Below, one piece after another: positions 9,259 to 18,426 of a stretch of DNA of 64,000 nucleotides (position 1 is the stretch's first letter; each line of letters opens with the position of its first letter). Position numbers and translations under genes: made by a program. The notes beneath the pieces were generated by a model. It ran no database searches. It was given only the letters and a program-made list of their open reading frames with translations, and was not told the DNA's origin. The stretch is from Pigmentibacter ruber (GTDB lineage Bacteria; Bdellovibrionota_B; Oligoflexia; Silvanigrellales; Silvanigrellaceae): contig NZ_WSSC01000001.1 in NCBI RefSeq assembly GCF_009792895.1, positions 1,240,001-1,304,000 on the forward strand. The letters are read 5' to 3'.

Positions 9259-10233
9259 GTGAAAAATGGAGGAATAATTTTGAATATGATAAAAACTGTT
9301 TTCCTTAAATGGTTGCCTTTAAGCGTGGCTATCCTTATTCAAGGCTGCAATCATCTATTTTATTTTCCTGATAATAAGATGCGAATGGAACCAACAAAGA
9401 TTAATTTGAAATATGAAAATATTTTTATAAATGTTGATAATGAAACTAAATTAAATGGATGGTTATTAAAAACAAAAAAAATAGATCCTTTAGGATTAAT
9501 CGTGCATTTTCATGGAAATGCGGAAAATATATCTACACATTTTTTATATTTATCATGGCTTACTGAATATGGGTACGATGTATTTATTTTTGATTATAGA
9601 GGATATGGCCTATCAAATGGGACTCCTAATAAAGAAATAATTTATAATGATTCAATTGAAGTTTTAAAATGGATTTATAGTAATAATACTGCTAAAAATA
9701 TTTTTCTTGTAGGACAGAGTTTAGGAGGAGCCATTGTGATTCCTGTGATTGCAGAAAATCCTAATAAAAATATTCGCGGAATTGTTTTGGATAGTACATT
9801 TTCCTCTTATCGAAGTATTGCAAAAGACAAACTGAGTTCAATTTGGTTGACATGGCCTCTTCAATGGCCATTAAGTTTTTTAGTTTCCGACTCATATAGC
9901 CCAATTGATTATGCAAATAAAATAACAGTTCCTGTTTTAAATTTTCATAGTGAAAATGATCCTGTTGTTTCTTATTCGTTGGGTAAGGAGTTATATGCAG
10001 CTTTTCCAGCACAAAAAGAAATGAATACCCTTTTGCAAAATGATCACTGTGGCGCTTTTGTTATGAAAGAAGATCAATATAGAAGAAAAATGTTAGAATT
10101 TTTTTGTTTGAATTTGATAGAAAAAAACAAGATTTGTCAGAACGAGTTAGTAAACTTAAAAAATATTAGAATTAAAAATTCTATTGATATTTACAATGAA
10201 AATGTAAGTAAATTTGCAGAAAATAATAAATAA
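9259..10233 (+). CDS. Lipoprotein alpha/beta hydrolase (Bem46/YfhR-like)
   Basis: The GTG start is supported by AGGGGAGG eight bases upstream. Residues 1-30 form a hydrophobic signal ending ILIQGC, a lipobox-like site. The hydrolase core has HFHGNAEN (oxyanion strand), FDYRGYGLS, the nucleophile elbow GQSLGG, HSENDPVV (acid) and NDHCGAF (His). All triad positions are present, so it is probably an active esterase or thioesterase tethered to the envelope. The substrate is unknown. The stop codon lies inside a 32-bp palindromic terminator. Confidence 0.82.
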   Translation: MKNGGIILNMIKTVFLKWLPLSVAILIQGCNHLFYFPDNKMRMEPTKINLKYENIFINVDNETKLNGWLLKTKKIDPLGLIVHFHGNAENISTHFLYLSWLTEYGYDVFIFDYRGYGLSNGTPNKEIIYNDSIEVLKWIYSNNTAKNIFLVGQSLGGAIVIPVIAENPNKNIRGIVLDSTFSSYRSIAKDKLSSIWLTWPLQWPLSFLVSDSYSPIDYANKITVPVLNFHSENDPVVSYSLGKELYAAFPAQKEMNTLLQNDHCGAFVMKEDQYRRKMLEFFCLNLIEKNKICQNELVNLKNIRIKNSIDIYNENVSKFAENNK

Positions 10234-10259
10234 GGGTTAAATTAATTTAACCCTTATTT
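10228..10259. terminator. Perfect 32-bp palindrome, bidirectional terminator
   Basis: The arms at 10228-10243 and 10244-10259 are exact complements (core AAGGGTTAA / TTAACCCTT) with A- and T-runs at the two ends. It sits between convergent genes and includes the upstream gene's stop codon, as expected for a shared terminator. Confidence 0.85.
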
Positions 10260-10266
10260 AAATGCA

Positions 10267-10641
10267 TTATTTTGGTTGAGCAGACATAATAATATCAACT
10301 TTTTTTACTTCTAGAGGAAAGAAAAGATCAGGTTTAGCAATTACTGCTTTAGGAATGTCGCCAGCAATATGTACATTTCTGCCTTCTTCAGTTGTAAAAG
10401 TATCAAAAACATAGAATGTTTCTTCATTTAATTTAACAAAGTACCAAGTTTTAGTTTCTTTTTCATTAGCAACAACTTTCAATGGATTTGCACTTGCCAA
10501 GTAATCTAAAGCTTGTTTTCCTTTCCCTGGTTTTGCTTTTACTGTAACAATAAGAGCTTTCTTTAGATCTTGATTAGGAGTTACTGAAAATGCGTTAAGA
10601 CTAATGAATAAAGCAGCGAACGAAGTTAATAATGTTTTCAT
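10267..10641 (-). CDS. Secreted ABM-type (quinol monooxygenase-like) small protein
   Basis: An N-terminal signal peptide (MKTLLTSFAALFISLNAFS) precedes a ~100-residue dimeric alpha/beta-barrel of the antibiotic biosynthesis monooxygenase (ABM) type: LIVTVKAKPGKGKQALDYL, then TWYFVKLNEETFYVFDTF and a final VDIIMS strand. Members are cofactor-free monooxygenases or structural relatives. It lies 64 bases downstream of the DsrE-like gene and probably shares its promoter. Export of such a domain is uncommon. Confidence 0.7.
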   Translation of the reverse strand: MKTLLTSFAALFISLNAFSVTPNQDLKKALIVTVKAKPGKGKQALDYLASANPLKVVANEKETKTWYFVKLNEETFYVFDTFTTEEGRNVHIAGDIPKAVIAKPDLFFPLEVKKVDIIMSAQPK

Positions 10642-10705
10642 AATGTGTTTCCTTAGAAAATAAAATAATATAAATACTTAAAAAATCTCAAAATAAAAAA
10701 TCAAA

Positions 10706-11083
10706 TTAAAATGTAATTAAAGTTTTTCCTTGAATTAATAAGCTTGCTAGACTAGTAGCTCCTCCTATACTAGGAATTTGAAATTGATCAATTAAATTAA
10801 TCCCATATTTTTCAACATCTTCTTTTGCATTAAAAACTGTAGCACAAGCTTTTGATGCCCCAGTGATATTTGTTTTAACTAGTGTATATAATTCGTGTGC
10901 TGGATGATTGGAATCTTCTAAAGCAGCAATCCAACGTGTTCCAGCACCTTGAAAATATATTTCAAAGTCTTGTCTTTGTGTCTTTAAGTCGGCTGCTAGA
11001 ACAAGAGCGTTAAAAATTCTCCCTAAAGATTCATCTCCAGGACTTTTTGGATCATTAAATATAACAATAGAAATTTGTGACAT
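10706..11083 (-). CDS. DsrE-family protein
   Basis: This 125-residue protein has the DsrE/YchN fold pattern: ISIVIFND start, GRIFNALVLAADLKTQRQDFEIYFQGAGTRW, and a C-terminal GATSLASLLIQGKTLITF strand-helix. The Cys in GASKACATVF is near the position used for sulfur carriage in some members. It is first in a likely two-gene unit with the ABM-like protein, behind a TetR-operator-like palindrome. Confidence 0.75.
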   Translation of the reverse strand: MSQISIVIFNDPKSPGDESLGRIFNALVLAADLKTQRQDFEIYFQGAGTRWIAALEDSNHPAHELYTLVKTNITGASKACATVFNAKEDVEKYGINLIDQFQIPSIGGATSLASLLIQGKTLITF

Positions 11084-11098
11084 GGGCTTCTCCTTTGT

Positions 11099-11134
11099 AA
11101 AATCACTATACCAAACGTTCGGTATAGTGATTTT
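11099..11134. promoter_or_regulatory. Perfect inverted repeat resembling a TetR-family operator
   Basis: Two exact 14-base arms (11099-11112 and 11121-11134) flank an 8-base centre. The core TACCAAACGTTCGGTA resembles many TetR-family operators. It lies between the DsrE-like gene and the divergently oriented Ada-AlkA gene, 15 bases from the DsrE-like start codon. No tetR gene is next to it. In RNA it would also fold as a strong leader hairpin. Confidence 0.6.
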
Positions 11135-11330
11135 TAGCTGAGCAATTTAAATAAGTCAACCTTTTTTTCAAAAAGGAAGCAGTGTTTTTATTATATAATA
11201 ATTACAAATAGTTAAATTGAAATAAATTTCATTTTTTAGAGAATTTAAAATGTCTTGCTATCTTTTTAGCAGAAAGTTAATTTTTGGATGCAGTTTTAGT
11301 TGGGTGTGCAAGAGAGTTAAAGGATATAAA

Positions 11331-12761
11331 ATGTTGCAGCAAGAAGCAGGGTATCTTGCAATAATATCTAAAGATTCAAGATTTGATGGGAAATTTTACT
11401 TTGGTGTAAAGACCACTGGAATATTTTGTCGTCCCATATGCCCAGCGACACCAAAAATAAGCAATATTAAATTATTTTCTTCTATTGAAGAAGCAGAGCG
11501 TTTTGGATTTCGTCCTTGTTTGCGCTGCCAACCACAGAAAAAGTATGAAGATTGTCTAGAAAATGGAAATACATTTTTGACAAAAGCACTTAAAAAGCTG
11601 CAATCTATTGAGATATTTGACTTTAATGAAGAAAACTATGCATTAGAATTGGGCTTTACAAAACGACATGTAAGAAGGGTGTTTACTAATATTCTAGGAA
11701 AAACTCCTGTCCAATTAATACAAGAATATCGTTTATTAATAGCAAAACAACTTATTTCAAAAAGTTCAAGTAACTTAACGACAGTAGCTTATCATTCAGG
11801 CTTCCAGTCATTGCGTCGATTTAATTCCTCAATTAAAGAGAAGTATCAAATGTCCCCGTCTGAAATTAGAAAAAATTGTGAAGTAAATTCTAGTGAATCT
11901 TTTGAATTTCTTTTGTCATATCAAAATCCGTATGATTTTAAATCTTTATTAAACTTTTACCGCTCACATCAAGTGGGAAAGTTAGAAGAATTTACCGAGA
12001 ATTCTATGAGTAGAATTTATCAAATAAATGGAGAAATTGGGAAATTAAGTGTAGAGCATATTCCTGAGAAGTCCTCTTTATTACTAAAAATAATTTGCCA
12101 AAATATTTCGGTCATTCCAATAATTATTGAAAATGTAAGGTCTATGTTCGATCTTCAATTTAATCCAGAATATCTTAAAAGTTCAATCAAGAAAGTACCA
12201 GAACTTTCTTCTATTTTGGAAGAGTTCCCTGGCATACGCTTGCCAACTGGCTGGGATGCTTTTGAGGTAGCAATAGCCACTATTCTTGGACAACTTGTTA
12301 GTGTTGAACGCGGGAAAAGTTTAGTTGCAGATTTAGTGAATTTATTAGGCAATGAATCGGGATTTTATGCGGATGATGCTCCAATAAAACTATTTCCCAC
12401 TCCAATACAAATTTTACAAGCAGATTTGACAAAATTAAAAACAACGGGTCGTAGGAAACAAACTTTAAAAGATTTTTGTAATGCAATTATCAAAAATGAA
12501 ATTCATTTAGAATCAACACAGTCTATAAAAGAATTTTCTAATAAATTAAAAAAGATTAAAGGAATAGGCGATTGGACTGTTGATTATATTTCCCTAAAAG
12601 CTTTAAAGGACACTAATGCTTTTCCTGCTACAGATCTTATATTAGCCCGTACTTTACAAAGTTATTCGCTTGAAAAAATTAATGAAGTCTCACCTTGGCG
12701 TGGATATGTTGCTGCTTTATTATGGAAGAAATTTGAGAAAAGTAAAAAAAATATTTTATAA
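11331..12761 (+). CDS. Ada-AlkA fusion: methylphosphotriester sensor/AraC regulator plus 3-methyladenine glycosylase
   Basis: The Ada zinc domain carries four Cys (C33, C37, C63, C66 in GIFCRPIC...PCLRC). It is followed by an AraC-type HTH (~90-190), an AlkA N-terminal domain and an HhH-GPD glycosylase (~295-475), with IKGIGDWTVDYI as the hairpin and D435 in FPATDL as the catalytic Asp. Methyl transfer to the first Cys normally switches on adaptive-response transcription. The ATG at 11331 (AAAGGA six bases upstream) is preferred over ATG 11250, which would add 27 residues before the zinc domain. Repair partners ogt and a DUF2086 oxygenase lie 1.7-2.2 kb downstream. Confidence 0.92.
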   Translation: MLQQEAGYLAIISKDSRFDGKFYFGVKTTGIFCRPICPATPKISNIKLFSSIEEAERFGFRPCLRCQPQKKYEDCLENGNTFLTKALKKLQSIEIFDFNEENYALELGFTKRHVRRVFTNILGKTPVQLIQEYRLLIAKQLISKSSSNLTTVAYHSGFQSLRRFNSSIKEKYQMSPSEIRKNCEVNSSESFEFLLSYQNPYDFKSLLNFYRSHQVGKLEEFTENSMSRIYQINGEIGKLSVEHIPEKSSLLLKIICQNISVIPIIIENVRSMFDLQFNPEYLKSSIKKVPELSSILEEFPGIRLPTGWDAFEVAIATILGQLVSVERGKSLVADLVNLLGNESGFYADDAPIKLFPTPIQILQADLTKLKTTGRRKQTLKDFCNAIIKNEIHLESTQSIKEFSNKLKKIKGIGDWTVDYISLKALKDTNAFPATDLILARTLQSYSLEKINEVSPWRGYVAALLWKKFEKSKKNIL

Positions 12762-13192
12762 TAATATTTTCTATATAATCTTGTCAAATGTGCTATAATT
12801 TGTGTTTTAATAATTATAATAATAATTATAATTATTGGATTAATCCGAAAATATTATTTTAAATTCCGCTATTTATCACTTTAAGACTTATTTAATGTAG
12901 AATAAGTTAATTAATTTAAACATCTGCTAAAAATGATGATTTAAGAGCTAAAAAATATTTATGCCAAAAAAAAATGTTTAGTTCTAAAAATTTAAATATT
13001 TATATAATAATATTGTTTTATTTTACGTTGAAAAATGACTTCTATAGGGGTATCTAATATTTTAATTTATTACTCAAATTTTTTTATTACATATGTCTTT
13101 ATTGATCTAATTAAATAATTAATTTATATATTATTTTCAATTAATAAGATTTTATTAAATCTTAATTTTAATTTGACAAGGAAATTCATCTA
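12762..13192. other. AT-rich intergenic region with two perfect dyads
   Basis: No gene is seen. A 12-base arm dyad lies at 12809-12836 (loop AATA), possibly the Ada-AlkA terminator. A second with 8-base arms lies at 13145-13164, about 30 bases before the USP-like gene, and may be an operator or leader hairpin. TTGACA at 13173 is too close to the start codon to be a -35 box. Confidence 0.4.
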
Positions 13193-14329
13193 ATGAGTAT
13201 AAAACATAAATTAATATTTACAATTATTTTTGGAATAAGCCTAATATCTTGTAATAAAACAAGTAAAAAGCATGAGAGTTCTAGTGCAAGGGAAATTCCA
13301 CCACGCCAATCACAAACAGAAGTTCAAATTACAACCAAACTTCTTTCAGAAGCAGTTGGAACAGAAAATTTAGGCAATACATGCTTTGCTAATTCTGTGC
13401 ATAAATTGCTTTGGTCTTATTTAAGAAAAAGCAATTTTCCTTTAAATAATAATTTACAAAGGGAGTTTTTTGCTTTTATGGAATCGTTAAGTATGAAAAT
13501 GGATGCAGTATATCATAATCCTTCTAACGTTGAGGTCTTAAATAGTAAAGATCCATTTTTCCGAGAAGCGTTATATAAAATATTTACTGAAATAACACAA
13601 ACTCTTTTATATAGAACAGGTTCAGGGTCAATTAATGGTCTTGTGATCACAAAAGACCAAATTGATGCAGATGAATACTTTAGACTTCTTTCAGGATTTT
13701 TTGAGCTTAATGAAACACCAGAATCATTTTATGTATCATCGCAAATTAAGTTAAAAGATGGAACATTAAAACCTATTTATACTGAATCATTAGTAAATGG
13801 TAAATTTACTAAAAACATCTATTATCCTATTAATTTAATAAAAAATATTAATAATATTAATGATTTAATAAATCATAATTTAAAAGAAACTATAGATGGT
13901 TTCTTTGATAGTGATACAGGAATAACACAATCTGTTGAAAAACAAACTTATTTTACATTAGATGATTTGAATAAAGCTCCAAATAGAATAATTTTAACTT
14001 TAAAACGTTTTACGCAACAAGGCGCTAATTTAGTTAAAAATACTGATATTGTTACTTTTCCTGAAGTTTTTCCTATTCATTTTTATTCATTGAAAGACAA
14101 TTTAAAATCGACAACTCAAAGAGCTTATGGCGTTAAAGCTGTGATAATACATCATGGTACATTAAATGGTGGTCATTATTATGCCTATCTAAAAGAAAAA
14201 AATAAATGGTACAAACATAATGATTCCGTTGTGAATGAAGTAAATACATCCGCAGATATTACTGCAATGAATAATGATATTAGTCAATTCGGATACTTAT
14301 TTTTACTTGAACAAGATTTGAGCATTTAA
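13193..14329 (+). CDS. Lipoprotein with ubiquitin-specific-protease (USP/UCH) catalytic domain
   Basis: A signal peptide ends SLISC (lipidated Cys20). A linker follows, then a eukaryote-type USP core. The Cys box GTENLGNTCFANS places C64 as nucleophile. The His box GGHYYAYLKEKNKWYKHND gives H328 and N343/D344, and GYLFLLE matches the last USP strand. At 378 residues it is a compact USP with the whole triad. Surface display or secretion implies action on host or prey ubiquitin or similar conjugates. It sits between two alkylation-repair genes but shares no function with them. AAGGA precedes the ATG. Confidence 0.85.
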   Translation: MSIKHKLIFTIIFGISLISCNKTSKKHESSSAREIPPRQSQTEVQITTKLLSEAVGTENLGNTCFANSVHKLLWSYLRKSNFPLNNNLQREFFAFMESLSMKMDAVYHNPSNVEVLNSKDPFFREALYKIFTEITQTLLYRTGSGSINGLVITKDQIDADEYFRLLSGFFELNETPESFYVSSQIKLKDGTLKPIYTESLVNGKFTKNIYYPINLIKNINNINDLINHNLKETIDGFFDSDTGITQSVEKQTYFTLDDLNKAPNRIILTLKRFTQQGANLVKNTDIVTFPEVFPIHFYSLKDNLKSTTQRAYGVKAVIIHHGTLNGGHYYAYLKEKNKWYKHNDSVVNEVNTSADITAMNNDISQFGYLFLLEQDLSI

Positions 14330-14472
14330 GACTGACTTCGTAAAGAATTCTTCGTCTTTTAAATTAATTTTAATTAAAAAATGATGATGTCCTGTTTTGG
14401 CGAGCAATTTATAAGAATATAATTTAAAAAAGACTTCTACCTTGTAAAGTTTTAGAAAAGGTTGGAGATAAA

Positions 14473-14955
14473 ATGCAGGTAAAACAGAAAAAAATAACAA
14501 CAAACCTTTGTGATCTTTACTTAGTTGGATCAACAGCAGGTCTTCAGGGGGTTTATTGGTCAGAGCAGCCAATAAATTCTGGAGAAAATATAATTAATAG
14601 TTATATTAATGAAATATTAGAAGAAACAGAACGCCAATTACATGAATATCTTACTGGTAAGAGAACAACTTTTAATTTAAAGCTTGATATTATAGGCTCT
14701 CAATTTCAAAAACAGGTTTGGGCTCAGTTGGTTAAAATTCCTTATGGAACAACCATTTCCTATAAAAAGCTCGCTCAAAATTGCGGAAATATGAGTGCCA
14801 GTAGAGCTGTAGGCAATGCAAATGGAAAGAACCCTTTTTGTATAATTATTCCATGCCATAGAGTGATAGCATCTGATGGATCTCTAGGAGGATTTTCTGG
14901 TGGATTACACATTAAAAAAGCCTTACTAGATTTAGAAAAAAAATTTAATTTTTAA
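14473..14955 (+). CDS. ogt: Methylated-DNA--protein-cysteine methyltransferase
   Basis: This 160-residue suicide methyltransferase removes O6-methyl from guanine. GSQFQKQVWAQLVKIPYGTTISY is the DNA-binding part, MSASRAVGNANGKNP carries the Arg finger and Asn hinge, and IIPCHRVIASDG has the acceptor C128. The N-terminal domain is shortened as in Ogt. The DUF2086 oxygenase starts 15 bases downstream, so the two are probably one transcript. Confidence 0.95.
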   Translation: MQVKQKKITTNLCDLYLVGSTAGLQGVYWSEQPINSGENIINSYINEILEETERQLHEYLTGKRTTFNLKLDIIGSQFQKQVWAQLVKIPYGTTISYKKLAQNCGNMSASRAVGNANGKNPFCIIIPCHRVIASDGSLGGFSGGLHIKKALLDLEKKFNF

Positions 14956-14969
14956 TTTGAAGAGAAATT

Positions 14970-15695
14970 ATGACCCTAAGTAACAAAGTATTGAATTTAA
15001 ATTGGAATTTAATAAATGAAAAACTGTTAAATAACGGATACTATTTGCATCAGCAGTTTTTAACCGCAGTAGAAAGTCAGAAATTTAAAGACTTCTATCA
15101 AAAAGATGAATTATATCGTTCAACAATTGTCATGGAAAGATATCAATTTGGTAAAGGAATATATCGTTATTTTAAATATCCTTTGCCAAATACTATTCAA
15201 ATACTAAGAGAAGTTATTTATTCACAGCTTGTGAATACTGCAAATGAATGGAGTAAACGAAATAAATATGATTATATTTATCCAACAACTTTAAATAGCT
15301 TTTTAAGTGAAACATCAATTGGAAAGCAAACTAAATCTACTCCATTAATTTTAAAATACAAACAAGGTGATTATACATGTTTGCATCAAGATATAGCTAG
15401 TTCAAATTTTTTCCCTTATCAAATTGTTTTTGGGCTAGATCAGCAAGGTGTTGATTACGAGGGTGGATATTTTATATTAGTGCAACAAAGACCTCGAATG
15501 CAAAGTATTCCCCGTGTAGTGACTATTCCAAAAGGAGGTTTTGTCATATTTTCTTCAAATTATCATGCTGAATTAGGGAACAAAGGTTTTTATCGTACTG
15601 TCTTTAAACATGGAGTTAGTGAAGTAACACAAGGGGATAGAATGACATTGGGGATACTTTTTCATGATTATCAAGTTGAAAATTCATTACTATAA
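14970..15695 (+). CDS. 2OG-Fe(II) oxygenase, DUF2086/Oxygenase-NA family
   Basis: The protein closely matches the COG3826 pattern: FGKGIYRYFKYPLP, TPLILKYKQGDYTCLHQD (HxD iron ligands), DYEGGYFILVQQRPRMQS, YRTVFKHGVS (third ligand His) and RMTLGILFHD (2OG-binding Arg). Family members recur beside ada and alkB genes and are thought to act in alkylation repair, though their substrate is unsettled. It lies 15 bases after ogt with a GAAGAGA ribosome site. Confidence 0.88.
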   Translation: MTLSNKVLNLNWNLINEKLLNNGYYLHQQFLTAVESQKFKDFYQKDELYRSTIVMERYQFGKGIYRYFKYPLPNTIQILREVIYSQLVNTANEWSKRNKYDYIYPTTLNSFLSETSIGKQTKSTPLILKYKQGDYTCLHQDIASSNFFPYQIVFGLDQQGVDYEGGYFILVQQRPRMQSIPRVVTIPKGGFVIFSSNYHAELGNKGFYRTVFKHGVSEVTQGDRMTLGILFHDYQVENSLL

Positions 15696-15925
15696 GTAAT
15701 ATTCTATATCTGGAATTTTAATGACTCTATTGTTTTTTTTAATATTCAGAAAAGTTTATAATATTGTTTTTTTGAAATTATTTCTAAACTTGAATTTTCC
15801 ATAAATGCTATCCTTTTAAATAAAATATTGAAATCTATTAAATAAATTTTAACAATAAATTAGAGCTAGCTAAATATTCAAATATAAAGTAACATATTTT
15901 TTACTTGAATGCTATATACTAATAA

Positions 15926-17065
15926 TCATAATGAATGAATTATTTTACAATCAGATTTGTTATATTGTTTACAAATTTCTAGCGCTTTTGTAATTGCATC
16001 CTCTTTAGAGTATTGATTTGCACTTTTTCCATAGCTTCCTTTATCGCCAATTGCAAAAGCTTTATGAGGTGCATCTTCTAAATATTTTGAGAATATTTCT
16101 TTGCTATGTGCATTATATAGATTTGGATTTTGATCTAAATTTTCTTTTTGTTTATTTATCACAATGTTTACTAATTTGAAATTATTTTCATTAAGAAATT
16201 TTTCAACTATTGGTTCCCAAATCTTCATTCCCTGATTAAATAAAAAGTGTCCGTCTTCACCAAACGAAGGTGTGATTACTAATTTAGCATTACCACCATT
16301 TTTATTAAAAGCGTTTAAGAGTTCATTGGCTAATTCAGGAGAAAAATATTGATCATTTTCTGCATAAATCCAAAGCATTGGAATTGATGTTAATTTTCCT
16401 AATTCTTTAAATGCTGATATTAACGTATAATCTCCTCCACAAATTTTTCTTGGCGCATAAGATCCATTTCCACCAGCAAAACTTAAAGTCAATTTAATTT
16501 TTCCGACATTTAAATCCAGAGGGAAAGCTGCTAATCCTATAGAAGCTAACCCCCCTGTTGAAGCACCAACTGCTATTGTATTATTTGTGTCAAATTGAGG
16601 TAAAGTAGATAAATACAATAAAGCCGCTTGTAAATCATTTACAGCTTGTTTAGTTGTTAAAAGATATGCAGGACTTTGACATGAAAAGTTATTATATTTT
16701 CCAATTCCACCCCCAGAATGTCCAAAACCCGAACGCATAACAACTGCAACCGAAAATCCTTTCTTTGCAAAATACATTGCTTGTTTAAAAAATCCCATTG
16801 CTGTTCTTTTAGGGATATCGTTATGATCTCTTGGAGTCCCATGTGTGATGAGAACAGTGGGATGTTTTCCTGGGATATTTGAATATATTAATAGAGTTTC
16901 TAATCCTTTTTCGTTTGTACCAGGAGCGGGGATTTGTATCTGCTCCCAAATAATTTCTTGGGCTTGAATCTTAGTTATATAAGATAAACTAAAAATACTA
17001 ACGTAGAATAGAATAAAATAATATATTATGTATTCAAAAATTATAATCACTTGGTAATGGAACAT
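15926..17065 (-). CDS. Secreted alpha/beta hydrolase with C-terminal DUF4189-like domain
   Basis: A ~35-residue hydrophobic start is followed by a dienelactone-hydrolase-like fold: LITHGTPRDHND, RSGFGHSGGG, nucleophile elbow VGASTGG, an AENDQYFSPE acid loop and EDGHFLF for the His. After ~310 residues a short domain (KAFAIGDKGSYG...AITKALEICKQY...CKI) resembles DUF4189. The start overlaps the pirin gene's 3' end by 32 bases, suggesting translational coupling. Confidence 0.75.
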   Translation of the reverse strand: MFHYQVIIIFEYIIYYFILFYVSIFSLSYITKIQAQEIIWEQIQIPAPGTNEKGLETLLIYSNIPGKHPTVLITHGTPRDHNDIPKRTAMGFFKQAMYFAKKGFSVAVVMRSGFGHSGGGIGKYNNFSCQSPAYLLTTKQAVNDLQAALLYLSTLPQFDTNNTIAVGASTGGLASIGLAAFPLDLNVGKIKLTLSFAGGNGSYAPRKICGGDYTLISAFKELGKLTSIPMLWIYAENDQYFSPELANELLNAFNKNGGNAKLVITPSFGEDGHFLFNQGMKIWEPIVEKFLNENNFKLVNIVINKQKENLDQNPNLYNAHSKEIFSKYLEDAPHKAFAIGDKGSYGKSANQYSKEDAITKALEICKQYNKSDCKIIHSL

Positions 17066-17912
17066 ACTCTAATTCTCCTGGTATTGATCCCATTTTTTGA
17101 TTTTTCCATTTTTCGGCAGCTTCTTTAATTAATTCTTTTCTTGTAGCAACAAAATTCCACCAGATATGTCTTTTTTCGGGATATGGGGTTCCTCCAAAAC
17201 AAACTAGGATGCTACCTTGTTCACCTTCAATTTGAATATCGTTAGGATTTTCTAAAATAATAAGGTCATTTGCTTTTAGATTATGCGTATTTATTTTAGC
17301 ATGTCCATTTGCTACTAAGATACCAAGTTCTTTGTAAGGGAATAATAATTTTTCGGTGTTATTTTTTTTGCATTCAATAATGCAATACAACGTTTCTGTA
17401 AAAGTTTTAACAGGAGATTGAAATTGCTCATATCTTCCAATTAGTAAATGTACATCTAAGGTTTGATTTAGTGTAAATTTTGGAAGTTTATCTTTTGGAT
17501 AATTAATAAATTGCGGTTCGCATTCTTCTTCTTCTTTAGGAAGTGCAATCCAAATTTGGAGCATATGAATTTTTTTTGTTTGATCTTTAGGAATATGTCT
17601 ACTTTTTTCGGCATGCACGATTCCTTTTCCAGCAATCATTAAATTAATGTCACCTACATTTATTTGTTGTTTATTTCCAATACTATCTATATGAAAGCCT
17701 TCACCAGCTAAAAAATAAGTAACAGTCATTAATCCAATGTGTGGATGTGGTAAAACATTAATATCATTTTCTAAATTGTATTCAATAGGACCCATATGAT
17801 CTACAAAGACAAAAGGGCCAAGATACCTTTTTTTTGAGTGTGGTAAACATCTTGTAACTGTAATGCTCCCTATACTTTTAGAAATTCCTTGAATTATGTA
17901 ATCACCTGTCAT
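17034..17912 (-). CDS. Pirin family protein
   Basis: This 292-residue bicupin has the diagnostic metal-binding segment PHPHIGLMTVTYFLAGEGFH and the GDINLMIAGKGIVHAEKS segment of the N-terminal pirin cupin, plus a C-terminal cupin ending EKRHIWWNFVATRKELI. Bacterial pirins include quercetinases such as E. coli YhhW; the substrate cannot be read here. It is upstream of, and overlapping, the secreted hydrolase. Confidence 0.92.
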   Translation of the reverse strand: MTGDYIIQGISKSIGSITVTRCLPHSKKRYLGPFVFVDHMGPIEYNLENDINVLPHPHIGLMTVTYFLAGEGFHIDSIGNKQQINVGDINLMIAGKGIVHAEKSRHIPKDQTKKIHMLQIWIALPKEEEECEPQFINYPKDKLPKFTLNQTLDVHLLIGRYEQFQSPVKTFTETLYCIIECKKNNTEKLLFPYKELGILVANGHAKINTHNLKANDLIILENPNDIQIEGEQGSILVCFGGTPYPEKRHIWWNFVATRKELIKEAAEKWKNQKMGSIPGELEYVPLPSDYNF

Positions 17913-18141
17913 GTCATTTACCTTTGTTATATTAAAAGCTTAATTTTTATGCTAATATAATTAACAAGCAATAAAATTAAAAACTGAATATTTGTAATTA
18001 TATATCTTTTAAAATTACTTTTTTAGATAAGTCAATAATTTATCTTTTTATGATTCTATTTAACTTTATAATGTTTTCTGCTAAGAAAATTTTTGCAAAT
18101 TTTAATTTGCACAGAAAGTTCATTAGAAGAATGGTGTAGAA

Positions 18142-18426
18142 ATGGTTATAAGTAAAAAAAGTGTGATTAAACAGAAAGATAAAAAAGATAATGCTATAAT
18201 TCCCCAAAAAGATAAAACTAGTCTTATCAATTTTAAATTTCCTCTTATCGAGCTGATACTTGACTATTTAAAAATAAATCAAATGGAAATAAAAGATTTT
18301 TGTAAGAAATTTAAAATAACTCAAAAGGAATTTTTAAGTTTGATAGATCCTGTATGTGATGTTCCTTTTTTATTAGTTGCAGATATAGTTGAAAAAATGG
18401 GCTATGATTTACGAATTGAACTTTAA
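18142..18426 (+). CDS. Small hypothetical protein, HTH-like
   Basis: The 94-residue protein has a Lys-rich start and then a compact helical part (ILDYLKINQMEIKDFCKKFKITQKEFLSLI...VADIVEKMGYDLRIEL). The spacing resembles a Cro/XRE-type helix-turn-helix, and the ending GYDLRIEL is common in small XRE-like proteins. There are no close operon partners. I assign no target or function. Confidence 0.45.
   Translation: MVISKKSVIKQKDKKDNAIIPQKDKTSLINFKFPLIELILDYLKINQMEIKDFCKKFKITQKEFLSLIDPVCDVPFLLVADIVEKMGYDLRIEL

Noticed and set aside
11250-11330. Longer N-terminus for the Ada-AlkA protein
   Set aside because: Adds 27 residues with no counterpart before the Ada zinc domain; ATG 11331 has the better ribosome site.
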